Shown: positions 50,573 to 61,496 of the stretch, in pieces
How positions within the stretch are numbered: the first letter of the stretch is position 1
How the letters are laid out: every line of letters begins with the position of its first letter
Assembly (NCBI GenBank): GCA_007844125.1
Contig: CM017571.1
Coordinates: 31,812,156 to 31,876,155, forward strand
Length of the DNA: 64,000 nt
Direction of reading: 5' to 3'
Source of the DNA: Sinonovacula constricta
Lineage: Eukaryota > Mollusca > Bivalvia > Cardiida > Solecurtidae
Translations under genes and position numbers: made by a program
The notes under the pieces: model-generated
What the model saw: the letters and a program-made list of their open reading frames with translations, nothing else
Database searches by the model: none
What the model was told of the DNA's origin: nothing

Positions 50573-51574
50573 TATGGTAAAGCAAGTGCAAAAGAAAATA
50601 TACTGAGTTTGAACATTAACACAACTGATGTGTTGCATACTTCAATGTGGACGTGTATGCCAAATGTTAAGAAAGTTCTTCATCCAATTTCGAATTTATA
50701 GTTTTATACTCTAAAATTGGTATTACAGGTGTCTGCTTTTTCAGAAATAAGAACACTCTAAATATTATGTATTATCCTCTTTAAGGAAAGTGTTTTGCTA
50801 TTGGGTATCGTGTGGAAACAAAATATAGCGTTAGATTAACCAGCCAAACATGTTCCTCGACTGGTTTGACTGAATCTGTTCAAAATTTGTAAATAATTGT
50901 TAACAAACTTCTGTTTACTGGGCTATATTAAAAATCACCGACCTCTTCTTAGCCAAATAATTTATTTCAGAGTTGCCCAAAAATGTTGTTTGAAGTATGT
51001 TTGTGGAAGCTGCAAAATATATAATAATTTCACCACATAGTTCTAATGTTTTTAATTGTGAATATGCCACATAACGAATTTGAAGTCAAGTTTAGCACAA
51101 AACATACAATTAAAGTTCATTTACGAAAATAAAATTAAAAGTCGTACATACTTCGTTCTTAACCCGGCAGAGTGATGCAGAAATAACTGTCAAAGTAAAA
51201 AAGTAGAAAGAAAACAAGTTGAAAATTCATGCCCATACCGGGATTTGAACGCCCACCCCTCAGTTTTAAAGAATTTTAACCCTAATTTTGATACCCTTTA
51301 GTTGGTTACAATTGCTCTACCTTAATGTACTGTTAGAGAAGATCATGCTACATTGAAATATTTTGCATTCATAATTCATATGATAAGTCGTTCGTGGCTA
51401 TAATGTTTTGATTCAAGAATTAGAACCCTTACAACTTTATGAAAACGAGCATTTACAGTCGTGCAAATGTCTATAAATGCTATAGATGTCCATCTTTTGA
51501 TTTGTAGTTATATTTCTGTAATTCATTCAACAACACACTGTTTAGGGATGTTTCGTGGTTTCTTACATTATAAG
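50573..51574. other. Unassigned intergenic stretch
   Basis: AT-rich sequence with short open frames only. The tRNA-like segment at 51236-51335 is the only recognisable item. Confidence 0.6.
51236..51335 (-). other. tRNA-like sequence, unclassified
   Basis: On the minus strand GGTAGAGCAATTGTAACC is followed about 70 bp later by GTTCAAATCCCGG, resembling a tRNA D-arm and B box with extra spacing. It may be a SINE head or a tRNA pseudogene. No CCA-ready acceptor stem was found. Confidence 0.35.
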
Positions 51575-51822
51575 TGTTGTTTTTTCTTGAAATACATCGC
51601 AGCGACCATTTATGATCATTATTTCGACGTCCAGATATTTGGTGGAGGAAGACCCTAGACAGACGTCTAGATAAAACCACCGGCGCACCGCAAGTCAGCT
51701 GGAAGACCTTCCCACATTAAGTCCTTCGTCCCGAATGGGACTAGAATTCACGCGGCTAGGGGCTTAGTAGTCAGAGAAGTTACAAATCGGCGACTCTGCC
51801 ATTACGCCACAGGCGCCCCCTT
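51575..51822 (-). mobile_element. SINE-A copy, near full length
   Basis: Reverse orientation: tail TACATCGCAGCGACCATTTA, body TTTGGTGGAGGAAGACCC and AAACCACCGGCGCACCGC, head ending CATTACGCCACAGGCGCCCC. On the minus strand the head gives an A box TGGCGTAATGG. This copy shows where the 55-bp satellite unit comes from. Confidence 0.9.
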
Positions 51823-53045
51823 ACATCGTAGGATAATAAATGTGTTTTGTCCTTTCGATGAGTGCGCTATCTCTCCGGCAGCAGAAAGGTCGCCAAAAAC
51901 TCCGCAGCGCTGCCGTTTGTCGCGCCGCTTCCGTTCCGCTGCCGTAATGGATTCAGTTTATTGACTTCGTTCTTGAGCATTTTATCATGCTGGCGCAGCC
52001 GTATCGCTGCCGCGCACTAGAAGCTTAATGCTAAATGCGGATACTGGTAATTAATAAACGTATTCACGATATAATTAAGCGGAGAAAGGAATCATAACAA
52101 ACATATCGATAAAAAGAATCCTCAGCATAGAGAAGTGGCTTATGTTGCTATTTCTTTACTCTCATAAGCATCAGTTTTTAATAACAGTACTTTAAATTTG
52201 TGTTTTTCTAAGTTACTGCGTCTCTTGGGAAGCTGCCAGACCTAATAATGTAAGAATATTCCTGTCTCTAGCGCGACGAAAAGCAGTTCTACGTATTTCC
52301 ACGATAGGCTGTGAAACGAAAGGTAATGCCATAGAGTTAAAATCCCTTAGCATTACAAATCATTAATTATTCACATTAATATAATAGTCCAACCTATTTA
52401 ATTATAAATTGACATTCTTATATTACGAGTCGTATTAACAAGTTGCAGAAGAAGTATCTTACCTGTGTACTTGTGCTTAAATGGCAATCTAGGCACTGTT
52501 TCCTGCATCATGCACAATTGCTACAATCCAACCTTTGTCCCATTTCTGCTTTCCTGACAAAAGAACAACAACAACACCAATAAAACAAAACAAAAACAAC
52601 ATCAAGAGGCATTCATTTACCGGTTGTCGTCTGGAAAAGGCTAAGGGCTCAACGTACCTAACCGGTCTGTCCAGGAACAACTATGAACACGTCTTTATCA
52701 AGTTTCCTTGGCAAAACGATGCCACTGACACGCTTTAACAAGTTTTCTGCTGTCAAAACTATCGAAGGAGGTTGGGACGGGGTACGTGCCCAAACCGGGC
52801 TTCTCCTGGAAAAAAGTATGGGAATGCAAGCCTTTTTGATAAGACAGATCTGTGCCCCATCTACCTGGTTTCCGATTATCTGGCAAAATCTGCAGGAAAA
52901 ACGCTCAAGTTGTTGGGCAGAAAGTCAGTTGTTATAAAATATAGGATTGACAAATGAAATTAACAACCACCTGACTGTCGAGCAAACAAGTGCATGAATA
53001 ACTGGACACTATTTACTGTGGGGAATGTTTAACCATCTGTAACTG
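51823..53045. other. Unassigned intergenic stretch with overlapping ORFs
   Basis: Holds a GC-rich patch (51880-52020) and repeat X. At 52490-52957 there is a cluster of overlapping frames in different phases on both strands, none longer than 84 codons and none with a recognised domain. It could be a frameshifted pseudogene but is not called. Confidence 0.5.
52185..52340. repeat. Dispersed repeat X, copy 2
   Basis: Same orientation as copy 1 (TACTTTAAATTTGTG, GTATTTCCACGATAGGCTG, GAAACGAAAGG). The two copies bracket the 55-bp satellite and its SINE neighbours. Confidence 0.75.
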
Positions 53046-53097
53046 CAGACCCGGATCCAGAACTTTTCAGCTGGGGTTCCGATGACATACGTTCTAA

Positions 53098-53146
53098 GGG
53101 TGGGGGTGGGGGGTTGTTGGGGGTGGGGGTGGGGGGGAGGGGAGAA
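53098..53146 (+). other. G-quadruplex-capable G-rich tract
   Basis: At least six runs of four or more G separated by one to five bases (for example GGGGGTGGGGGG). It sits just inside the CGGATCCAG end at 53046. Folding is inferred from pattern only. Confidence 0.7.
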
Positions 53147-53948
53147 AATGTTTATAACATATCGGACATGTATTCTGAAGTGTATCTTGACAACAGGTTA
53201 ATAGCTTTTGATGGTTTTATTAAACTGACTCTGAAAGTCTGAAAATGCGATGACATAAACATTTAGCAACATAACCTTATAGTTGAAAACTGGTTCGAAT
53301 TCTTAAAAAAATATGCCAAACTAGGCAACCACATACTTCCCTTCGAGTTGGATCATAAAATGCAGGTAGATTACATTTGTAGCTCCATTTTCCCATCGAT
53401 CGTCATACTGGGAAGAAAATAATAGCAATAAAAACAATTTTGCTATCTTAGCGCAATTTTTCAGCAAACATCCATTACATTATCGGCGGATATTATGCTT
53501 AACAGATATGTATTGATATTGCCTTAATTTAGATTTCTGTAGAGTGTTCGAGCACGTGTTGTGCATAACGTAAACCCGTCTTATAAAAAATAAAAAAATT
53601 CGAGTGCAGCCTCCAATAAATGGTAGGACAAAACAGACAGAACTGTTTTTCCGCGAAATCTTCTTTAGATGTTTGGCCCGACAAAATGCATTAGCAGTAA
53701 TTATCGTAGAACAAAAAAAAAAATAATAACAAAAAAGTTTGGAGTTTCGGCACATCAAACAAGCAAAGCGTTTATTAAAACTTGGACCAAAATATAACAG
53801 ATTGTACATACATCGTCAAACTTCCGCCGTGTTCCAGTACACTGCTCATTTGGATTTTAGAAAAACATAACAACTCATTATTACAATTGCCAGAGCATAT
53901 TATAGCTGTGTTTAAATGTTTGAAACAGCAACATATCTTATCTCTGTT

Positions 53949-53981
53949 AGTGTGTGTGTGTGTGTGTGGGGGGGGGGGGTA
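53949..53981. repeat. (GT)n microsatellite and G-run
   Basis: GTGTGTGTGTGTGTGTG followed by a run of about twelve G residues. Confidence 0.95.
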
Positions 53982-54335
53982 GTTTTACACGATTTCGGCA
54001 TAGAAAAAATCATTCTTCAATCCTAGCTTTGATGATTTTCGACAGTCTCTCAATTTTAGGACAGTAAAACTCATTATTCCACACTCAATACTTTTCAAAT
54101 CTATAAATAACAACAATCCTGCGAACAATAGGCATCGAAGTCAAAGCGGATGACGTGGATAAGCGAAAAATAAGTGGTCAGGTGGTTTTGTTAGTTTAAA
54201 AATAGCTAACTGATCAGCGTGGCTCAGATAGGACATACATGTTTGAAACGACGAATGTGGCGATATGGTTCTCTTGTCAGACATGTGTAGGATATCAATA
54301 AACAGCTTTTTGCGAGATCTGTCCAGGTAAGAATG
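53981..54335. mobile_element. TTAA-type MITE, type a, ends decayed
   Basis: Shares GATGATTTTCGACAGTCTCT, CAATTTTAGGACAGTAAAAC, ATAAGTGGTCAGGTGG and GTGGCTCAGATAGGACATAC with the 23.7-kb copy. Terminal repeats are not recognisable. It lies inside the candidate 53.0-56.0 kb transposon. Confidence 0.75.
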
Positions 54336-55498
54336 GTTTATTATGATGTTTAATGAAAATAGTTCTGTTGCTACACATGGTGCTTCCTACAGCTGCAGAT
54401 CACGCTAAAGTATAAAATTACTCCCAACGGATCAATATATCTTCCCCTTTCTCTCTTTTGCAACTCGATACGTAATTTTTTAACCCTGGGTTGTTGCTAA
54501 TAATGGAATAAGGACAAAATCCTTCCATAACACAATTCTTCCTGTTCATTTTAGCAAAGGAAGACAAACACACTCCCTGGCAAATCCCCAATTGTAAATT
54601 TTCCACATTTTGCAATAATGTTTATTTGATTCGCACAGTTAAGTCTAGAAACTACATTTATAATAACATCGGATTTTTTCCCTGACAAAATGTCAACTTC
54701 AAGATATATTTTACAGTAATTAATTTATAAGATTGATTTTGGGGTTCTGTTTTGTGTGTATGTGTGTTAAATTTTACATTTTATCCGCTTATGCTAAACT
54801 GAACGAAAGGTTTTTTTCCCCGGGAGGTATTTTGTCCTACATGTGGTAGTACTATTGTCACTGTTTGTGTTTTTATTTTGCCTAGATATAACGTAAAATT
54901 GATTTTCTTTCTCTATGCTATGTCAGAATCAATCTCAAAGCTGTGACCACAATATTTTCACACACAAAAATCTCCTTTTTATAAAATAACAAAATTCTTG
55001 TTATCACCTTTTAACCATTTTGTTATGACTTGAAAATGTTAACTTTAAGTACACTGTAAATCTACTGTGACAGTCTGAGGGCATGAGATGCACGTGATTA
55101 TCTCTACACAGTCTACAAAATCTTGTGATCCGACCATTTCTCAATAGATAGTTTCCATGTGATGTCATCGACACTGATAAGACAGATTAAGGACAATCTA
55201 CCATGTAGAAAAACCTAAATCCATTAAAACACTCAAACAAACAATGAAAATCTCATGCTTACCTATTCTTCAGAGTGTATTTAGAATTTCGTATTTCATT
55301 GTTCATAGTGATCACGCGAGGTCACAATCAGGGACGGACTACTTTCTATGCATATGATTCCCGAGGTCTATTTTTGAAGTAATCGCCGAGGGGTCCCGAT
55401 TGTCAGTATTTATCTCTCTGATTCGAGGCAAATATCCACGGCGCTTGAAGAAATCCGTGATATTTAAACGACAAACATATGCTCCAATTGCATCATAT

Positions 55499-55681
55499 CT
55501 ACATGCATGGTGGAACAGTGAACAAGTCATATTTGCCTAGATCAACCAATTTAAAATTGCTTCTTTCTTTTTCTTTGTTGCTAAAGAAACTGTGCAAACT
55601 TCTTTCTTTTTCTTTGTTGCTAAAGAAACTGTGCAAACTCTTCTGTTTCTTGGGGCGTTTGGGACTTGACGGCGCAGCCAT
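55499..55681 (-). pseudogene. Short ORF with duplicated PIP-box-like motif, probable transposon N-terminus
   Basis: A 60-codon frame starting MAAPSSPKRPKKQKSLHSFF. Residues 13-20 (QKSLHSFF) fit the PCNA-binding consensus QxxLxxFF. A perfect 39-bp tandem duplication (about 55561-55638) repeats LHSFFSNKEKERS with a 13-residue period. Basic residues followed by xLxSFF are also common at the N-terminus of hAT/ZMYM1-like transposon proteins. The frame stops after TVPPCM. An overlapping frame (55339-55530) has ITDFFKRRGYLPRI but no recognised domain. It is likely a transposon remnant; a small genuine gene is not excluded. Confidence 0.35.
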
Positions 55682-56015
55682 ATTTGTTGTCGTATAAATG
55701 TACCCAAAGGAAATTAATTGACTGAATGATGTGTTTGTTTGTATGGGTTTTACGGCGCATCAACATGATCATGTTATATAGTGCCGAATTATTACAGTAA
55801 GGGAAGGCGGGAACGTTTAAATTGCGTGCACTCTGTGTTGTGTACGAGTACATCTCAAAAGGCAATGTTGTATAAAGATACGCGAGCGAAGCGAGCGAAG
55901 AAAAAATAGGAAAATATAGTATATTTTATTGTTTCCATACCAAAGAACATGTAAGCTCCGGGAATTTTAGGGGGGGCGTGCGCCGGGTGCGCCCCCCCCC
56001 CTGGATCCGCTAGTG

Positions 56016-57832
56016 TAAAGTATTTTAAATACCAAAACTATATTTTGATAGTTTAAAAGGTTAAAGAAATTCAACCGAAAATGATACACTATTCATTTTT
56101 GTTTTAAGTATGAGCCAATAGCTTTATTTATTTCTGTGTATTTATTCTGTGTGCATTTATCAATTGTAAAAATATTGTATTCTAAAAATATGAATTTCAA
56201 GAGCTTTCCAATGGTGTATAGCTTTTCATTTTCGGACCACAAATGAAGATATTACAAGAAAATAAAATTTACCCTTCTATACAATTCATATGAAAATCCC
56301 TTGAAGTTACCATCAAAGATGGCTGCCAAGATAAGGGATTTTCATTAATGTGGAAACTATCTATAGATACAGTCGAGAAAAATTGTATGACAGGGCCGAC
56401 TGGGGAAGTGGGGTGGGGAGGGGGTGGGGTGATGGCCCCCTCGCTCCATTCCCCGGTTACGTAATACACCTGGTAACGCAATAACACGGTCCTGAATAAG
56501 ATATGAATATTCTTGAGCTTATATACGTGTCCATTTCTGAGGTGGATTCGGGATTTTTTTGCTAGAAATTTACTCAATGAGTCCAAACTGTTTGCATTTT
56601 CTACGACAAAGATAATCTATATTAATACTTTTTCATACGATGAGGGAAGCGGTCAAATTTGGGCAAGCACGAGTTAGGTTATGGTGTCTGGGGGCAACCT
56701 TCCACATGAAAAATGTAGATATCTATATGCCAAATAATGACATTACATGCTTGAAGACCTTTACAGAAAGTATGTTTTACATAAAAGTTTGATATCAATG
56801 TTTTAAAGACATTTTAGGCGTAAATACGGGCTTATACTTACCAGTAGTTCTTTACATATTTGTGACAATAATACTACTAGTGTCACTGAAATGTTAAAAA
56901 ATAAAATGGAGGTTACTTTTTACAATATTAGGAGGACGTGTTTCGCCCCCTCCCACACGGTACCCACTCCGCTACACCCGCCCATGCATTTCGTATACAC
57001 ACAATGTTAAACTAAACTGGAATGAATACATCTTTGATTGGGCAATAAACGACGGAAACGCTTTGGTTTTGTGTATAAGCTTTAGCGACATTATAAAAGG
57101 TTATTTACTTGCAGAATGTATGCAGAGCAAATTGATACAGACATGTAATTTTCTGAACCATTAAACACGATGACTGTGCACAATCAGACATTATTTAGTT
57201 GCATGTTTTCTACAAGTCAAAGATTAGTACCATGAAAACATGTACCCTTGATTGTCTCATAATTAACTAGAAATAAACGAACGATGTTCGTAATGCATCT
57301 ATGCTGAAATGTGACATTTTAGTACATGTGTAATGATTCGCTGTTTACACAGATGTAGGGCTACAACGAATAGCATTTTGCGGGATGTTTTCAGGTAACA
57401 ATGACTTATTTACCTATTTGAGAAAAAAAGTCGAAACTCTCGGATACAACCTTTAATAGTTAACATCCTACATTGGCGTTTTTAAAGTTAAAGGTTGTGG
57501 GCCAATTGTCTCTGCTAAGCCTCTTTTTTTATCTTGGCAACAATCCTCTTTCAGTGGAAAAATGTTCTTTTGATAGATGGCGTCAGGCTATGCCATTACT
57601 TCCCACGTTATTAGAATGTGTCATAAGTTTTGTGGCTCATTTCAGATTGATGCCAAGAAAGGAACTGTATACTCTACAAATAAATTTAATTTAAAAATCT
57701 AAAAACAAGCAAACAAAACAACAAAATACAGAGTACAATGAATCACGAACAGATCAGACTGACTGTCTGCCCTTAGTGTGAAAGGTAATGACCTGGTCAT
57801 ATTTGCCCCAACTGTATTACAACATGGTTAAC
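56016..57832. other. Unassigned intergenic stretch
   Basis: AT-rich with a G-rich island at 56401-56427. A right-end-like MITE terminus (GAAACTCTCGGATACAACC, about 57436-57454) has no identified left partner. Short frames only. Confidence 0.55.
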
Positions 57833-58602
57833 ACGACTGTCTCAAAACATTGGGAGGTGCATAACGTAACCGATTGTCTCTGGCAAAACATTGGGAGGTG
57901 CATAACTTAACCGATTGTCGCTGACAAAACATTGTGGGGTACATACCTTAACCGATTGTCTCTAGCAAAAGATTGGGAGGTGCATAACTTAACCAATTGT
58001 CGCTGACAAAACATTGTGAGGTACATAACTTAACCGATTGTCGCTGACAAAACAGCGGGAGGTGCATAACTTAACCGATTGTCGCTGACAAAACATTGTG
58101 GGGTACATAACTTAACCGATTGTCTCTAGCAAAAGATTGGGATGTGCATAACTTAACCGATTGTCGCTGACAAAACATTGTGAGGTACATAACTTAACCG
58201 ATTGTCGCTGACAAAACATTGTGAGGCACATAACTTAACCGATTGTCGCTGACAAAAAAGCGGGAGGTGCATAACTTAAAAGATTCTCTCTGACAAAAAA
58301 GCGAGAGGTGCATAACTTAACCAAATGTCTTTGATAACACATTTGGAGGTCTGACATTGGGAGGTGCATTGGGAGGTGCATAACGTAACCAATTGTCTCT
58401 GACATATCAGTGGGAGGTGCATAACGTAACCAATTGTCTCTGACATATCAGTGGGAGGTGCATAAAGTAACCAATTGTCTCTGACATATCAGTGGGAGGT
58501 GCATAACGTAACCAATTGTCTCTGACATATCAGTGGGAGGTGCATAACGTAATCAATTGTCTCTGACATATCAGTGGGAGGTGCATAACTTAAGCATTTT
58601 GC
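57833..58602. repeat. 41-bp tandem array (about 18-19 copies)
   Basis: Units share AACCGATTGTC, GACAAAACATTG and GAGGTGCATAACTTA with a 41-bp period. Two blocks of variants are present. The left block (to about 58330) has CGATTGTCGCTGACAAAACATTGTG. The right block (about 58385-58600) has AATTGTCTCTGACATATCAG. An irregular junction with a partial unit lies at about 58325-58385. Confidence 0.95.
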
Positions 58603-59266
58603 TTCTAGCAAAGATGTGGAAGAGGACATGGATTGAGTGGTTTTGACTTAGTAAGAAATACATACAGGAATCGATTTCTTGTCAGCACGCTGCACGTTCA
58701 TACTATTAACTGATATTCGATAAACTCAATACACATTGGCATCGTTTTGTTTTAACAATTATTCCAAAAATCAATAAATATTTGTTATCAATATGCCTAT
58801 TTTCTGATTTGCCTTATACATTTTCTGGGTGTGCACATTTGACATTGACTTGCATGTAGAATTAACATTTTGGACGAATTTGATCAAGACTTTCGACTAT
58901 CTATCATTCAGAGTCGCTTTTTATTTCAAACAAACAAACAAACAATAACAACAACATGGCATGAAGTCATGTACAAGGTTTTGGCTTATATTTCCTTATG
59001 TAGTCCTATGATTATTTTGTGAGTTCGTCCTTCAAACAATTGACGGAAAAGTAAAGTACACGTATGTGTGTAGATCTAGCATATACTTCTCCGAAAGTTC
59101 ACATTTACAATAAGTGCCATTTAACAAAGAGTATATAGTCTTTAGATCTATCTACCAATGTGGTGGTTTACCATATGAATCTAACGCCTCCTAGATATAG
59201 GCGCCGACAGGAATATTTAAACCAGTGTTTAATTTCTTTGCCCGTTGCAACTAGCAAACTTTTATC
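58603..59266. other. Unassigned intergenic stretch
   Basis: AT-rich sequence with an (AAAC)n microsatellite at about 58929-58945. Nothing else recognised. Confidence 0.6.
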
Positions 59267-59740
59267 AAGGTGGTGTTCTACAGTTTAGACCAGATTTTCT
59301 TTTCTCGAATAATAATTATATAATTGTTTCTTGGAAAGGTCCTGCAAAATGCTGTTCATAAATACGTCCTAGATCTGTGTAAACAATCAAGCATACATCC
59401 CCACTCGTCATTGCATATAGGCATTTCTTATCTGAGCTACGCTACAGATATCATAGCTATTTTTAAACTGCGAAAATCACGCGACAACTTATCTTTGCGA
59501 TCAGTTAAGATATCGACGTTGACAAGGGCGGATTACCCAGCTGACGATATCCAGGACAATCCTCCCCGATCAACGACATTATCTAATTTTAGCAGAGACC
59601 AATATCGTGTTTTTTTTTTAAATTTCTTTTTTTCTTCCTTTTTTATTTTAGATTTTTATGATTTTTTGTTCGCGGTCAGTTCTGTCTTAAGAAGACAGTT
59701 TTCAAATTCATCTTTACTAAGACTAATCATGAGTTAGTGC
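59267..59740. mobile_element. MITE type b, right end unclear
   Basis: Starts AAGGTGGTGTTCTACAGTTT, then GACCAGATTTTCTTTTCTCG. Internal landmarks are ATCCCCACTCGTCATTGCAT, CTTATCTGAGCTACGCTACAG and TTTTAGCAGAGACC. No right terminal repeat was found. Confidence 0.7.
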
Positions 59741-59825
59741 AGAACCTATACCCCCAATTCCTTCAAGTATTTGTAATATATTGTAGAATGTTATGATGTA
59801 TTGGTGTATGCAAACTGTCCCCGAC

Positions 59826-59882
59826 CAGAGGCGGATCCAGAAAATTTGGGTGTGGGTGTGGGTGGAGTTAGGGGGTTGGGGT
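59826..59882 (+). mobile_element. Solo CGGATCCAG-type transposon end
   Basis: CAGAGGCGGATCCAG (59826-59840) followed by GGGTGTGGGTGTGGGTGG and more G-runs, the same arrangement as the end at 53046. No partner end is found to the right. The element is truncated before the MITE at 59971. Confidence 0.5.
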
Positions 59883-59970
59883 ATGAATCAAGATTCTTTC
59901 AACTTTATCGAAGTAAATATTATATATACCCCCGACCCATCCCTGTCCCGACCTCATTTAAATCCTTTAA

Positions 59971-60560
59971 AGGTGGTATTCAGCGGCCTACACCAAATAC
60001 TTTTCTCAGATCTCAAATAAGTCATTGTTAACTGAAAATGTCATTTAAAATGTTGTCCAATTATGTCATGGATGTGTGAGAACAGCGACGCAAAAATCCC
60101 CACTTGTCACTGCAAATATGTATCTCCTATCTGAGCAATAGCTCAGGTGGTAGAGCGTCGGCTTGCGGATCGGGAGGTCGTGGGTTCGAACCCCGGCCGG
60201 GTCAAACCAAAAACTTTAAAGTTGGTAGTAGGGCTTCCCTCCTAACGCTCGGGGCTAAGGGGACAGCATTACGCCTGACTCGTCGGTGTCAGTATAATGG
60301 ACCGACTGGGTTCAGTCCCTGGGCACCTCTTAAGTGCCCCTGTGCTATGATAGAAAAGTCGCTGCGCAGTATCGGCAAAAAATGCCGGCTAATCCCATCC
60401 CATCCCATCCCTATCTGAGCCATGCTGCAGTGTTCATTATTTTCAAACTAGGAAACCACTTGACAACTTACCTTTATAACGCGTTATATCGTCATCCGGG
60501 TAGTCCTTTGTGACTTGATATATATTTTTATCAGAGATAACTCATCTTTAAGATTCATGC
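59971..60560. mobile_element. MITE type b interrupted by SINE-C
   Basis: Starts AGGTGGTATTCAGCGGCC after TTTAA (TTAA 59967-59970). It continues through ATCCCCACTTGTCACTGC to TATCTGAGC, where SINE-C has inserted (60137-60409). It then resumes with CTATCTGAGCCATGCTGCAG, TATATCGTCATCCGGGTAG and TTTTATCAGAGATAAC. The right terminus is not identified. Confidence 0.82.
60137..60409 (+). mobile_element. SINE-C copy with 11-bp target-site duplication
   Basis: The duplication CCTATCTGAGC occurs at 60126-60136 and 60410-60420. The A box is TAGCTCAGGTGG (60139-60150) and the B box GGTTCGAACCC (60183-60193). The body aligns with the 25-kb copy and ends in an (ATCCC)n tail. The sharp head and intact boxes suggest a young insertion. 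Confidence 0.95.
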
Positions 60561-60821
60561 ACACGCGGCCAGAATTGGAATCCACTCAGCACGTGCGTTA
60601 TATGCTTCTTGTTGTGGACAGTTGTATATATTTTTTTAGCTTAGGAGGTCTATTGATTAATGGGAGGCAACTGTTAATTATAGATACTCCAAAGTTTAGG
60701 CAGATTTATCTTCTCTTTGTGAGCACTGGGAACCACTCCATGTGAAACGTGTTTACATAAAATGTCTTGAAGTGTGGAGACTAAGATTTTATTTTAATCC
60801 TGGTCGAAGTTCATTTTCAAT
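60561..60821 (+). promoter_or_regulatory. Upstream and 5' UTR region of LCMT2
   Basis: AT-rich sequence directly upstream of the LCMT2 start codon, between the nested repeat cluster and exon 1. No TATA box or CpG island stands out. The transcription start cannot be placed. Confidence 0.3.
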
Positions 60822-60884
60822 ATGGAGACCGATAAAGAGAAAGAGAAGAAGGGCAAAACATCTAAGTCTCGAAGAGAAACAGCG
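60822..60884 (+). CDS. LCMT2: LCMT2/TYW4 exon 1 (N-terminal 21 residues)
   Basis: First coding exon of the tRNA wybutosine-synthesising protein 4 gene. It encodes a Lys/Glu/Arg-rich start (METDKEKEKKG...) ending RRETA, and joins exon 2 in phase 0. The join recreates the family pattern AVQxTNDSS seen in vertebrate LCMT2. An in-frame TAA nine codons upstream (60795-60797) supports this ATG. The donor (GCG then GTAATC) is weak, so the exact exon end rests mainly on that protein match. Confidence 0.78.
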
Positions 60885-61371
60885 GTAATCAGTCTTGAGT
60901 TGATTTAATTTTCTTCTTGTATGCTGGTACTCAATCATTAATCAGTGTTTGCAGATATGCAAAGTTCGGATAGATCTAGTCCCCGGACATTGTGTTTTAA
61001 GTTATTGATTTATTTGACTTGAATATATGTTGTATTTAATTTTTTCCCCATCAGTCAGAAAGCTTTATTAAATAAAATGATTCTCATCTTTTGTTAAGTG
61101 TTAGATTATTTTTCTTAAAATTTGTATCAACTTCATTATTTAGGGTTGCCCAGTACACATTTTTTAACTCTTATTTATTTAAAAACAAGGCTTCCATATA
61201 CTGGATATCAGATCAAAAGGTATGCATAATTAATCAGGTCCTGTTGTGGTATTCAAGATCTTCATATGTTATAATTTAATTTGAAATATCAGAAAAGTCA
61301 AATCATATTATTTTTTTGCCATACATTAATATCAGATACCCTCCATTAACTAAACTTCCTGTGTCATGTAG
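60885..61371 (+). other. LCMT2 intron 1
   Basis: 487-bp AT-rich intron flanked by GTAATC and TCATGTAG. Nothing else is recognised in it. Confidence 0.75.
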
Positions 61372-61496
61372 GTGCAAGGTACCAATGACTCCAGCATTGT
61401 CAGCAAATGTTCCATGGCTACCCAGGGTTACTTTGAGGACAAGTTCCTGCAGCACTTCGTTTCAAAGGTCACACGCCGAGCACCTCTCATACACAG
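61372..61496 (+). CDS. LCMT2: LCMT2/TYW4 exon 2
   Basis: LCMT2 (yeast Ppm2/Tyw4) is an S-adenosylmethionine-dependent enzyme that performs the last steps of wybutosine formation at position 37 of tRNA-Phe. This 125-nt exon encodes about 41 residues containing QGTNDSSIVSK, then GYFEDKF, then RRAPLIHR, in the order and spacing of the LCMT2 N-terminus (NTNDSSxLSKxS, GYxxDPF, RRAPLIHRGYYVRA). TNDSS and APLIHRGYYVRA favour LCMT2 over the paralogue LCMT1, whose equivalent reads more like APEINRGYFAR. The acceptor is TCATGTAG, the donor is CACAG then GTGCGT, and the exon ends in phase 2. The SAM-binding glycine motif lies further downstream, outside the window. Confidence 0.9.

Larger units (their letters stand above)
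53046..56015. mobile_element. Candidate decayed hAT-type transposon bounded by CGGATCCAG ends
   Basis: Left end CAGACCCGGATCCAG (53046-53060) and right-end complement CACTAGCGGATCCAG (56001-56015) agree at 11 of 15 positions. Each is followed inward by G-runs. A short minus-strand reading frame begins about 330 bp inside the right end. A type a MITE lies inside at 53981-54335. No matching 8-bp target duplication is visible, so the two ends may belong to different elements. Confidence 0.45.

Noticed and set aside
45812..50591. Many 60-90 codon ORFs (GGSYNDHKWSLR-type repeats)
   Set aside because: They are translations of the 55-bp satellite and change frame with each indel.
52489..52957. Possible gene from overlapping ORFs on both strands
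   Set aside because: Frames overlap in several phases, none exceeds 84 codons, no domain was recognised and no consistent splice model emerged.
55339..55530. CDT1-like PIP degron (ITDFFKRRGYLPRI)
   Set aside because: The resemblance is to a short motif only, it is not at a protein start, and there is no support for other CDT1 domains nearby.
60137..60210. Genuine tRNA gene at the intact A and B boxes
   Set aside because: The acceptor stem cannot be closed and the sequence continues into a SINE body with target-site duplications.
60104..60418. 104-codon plus ORF with GGRASACGSGGRGFEPRP
   Set aside because: Runs through the MITE and SINE-C; not a gene.
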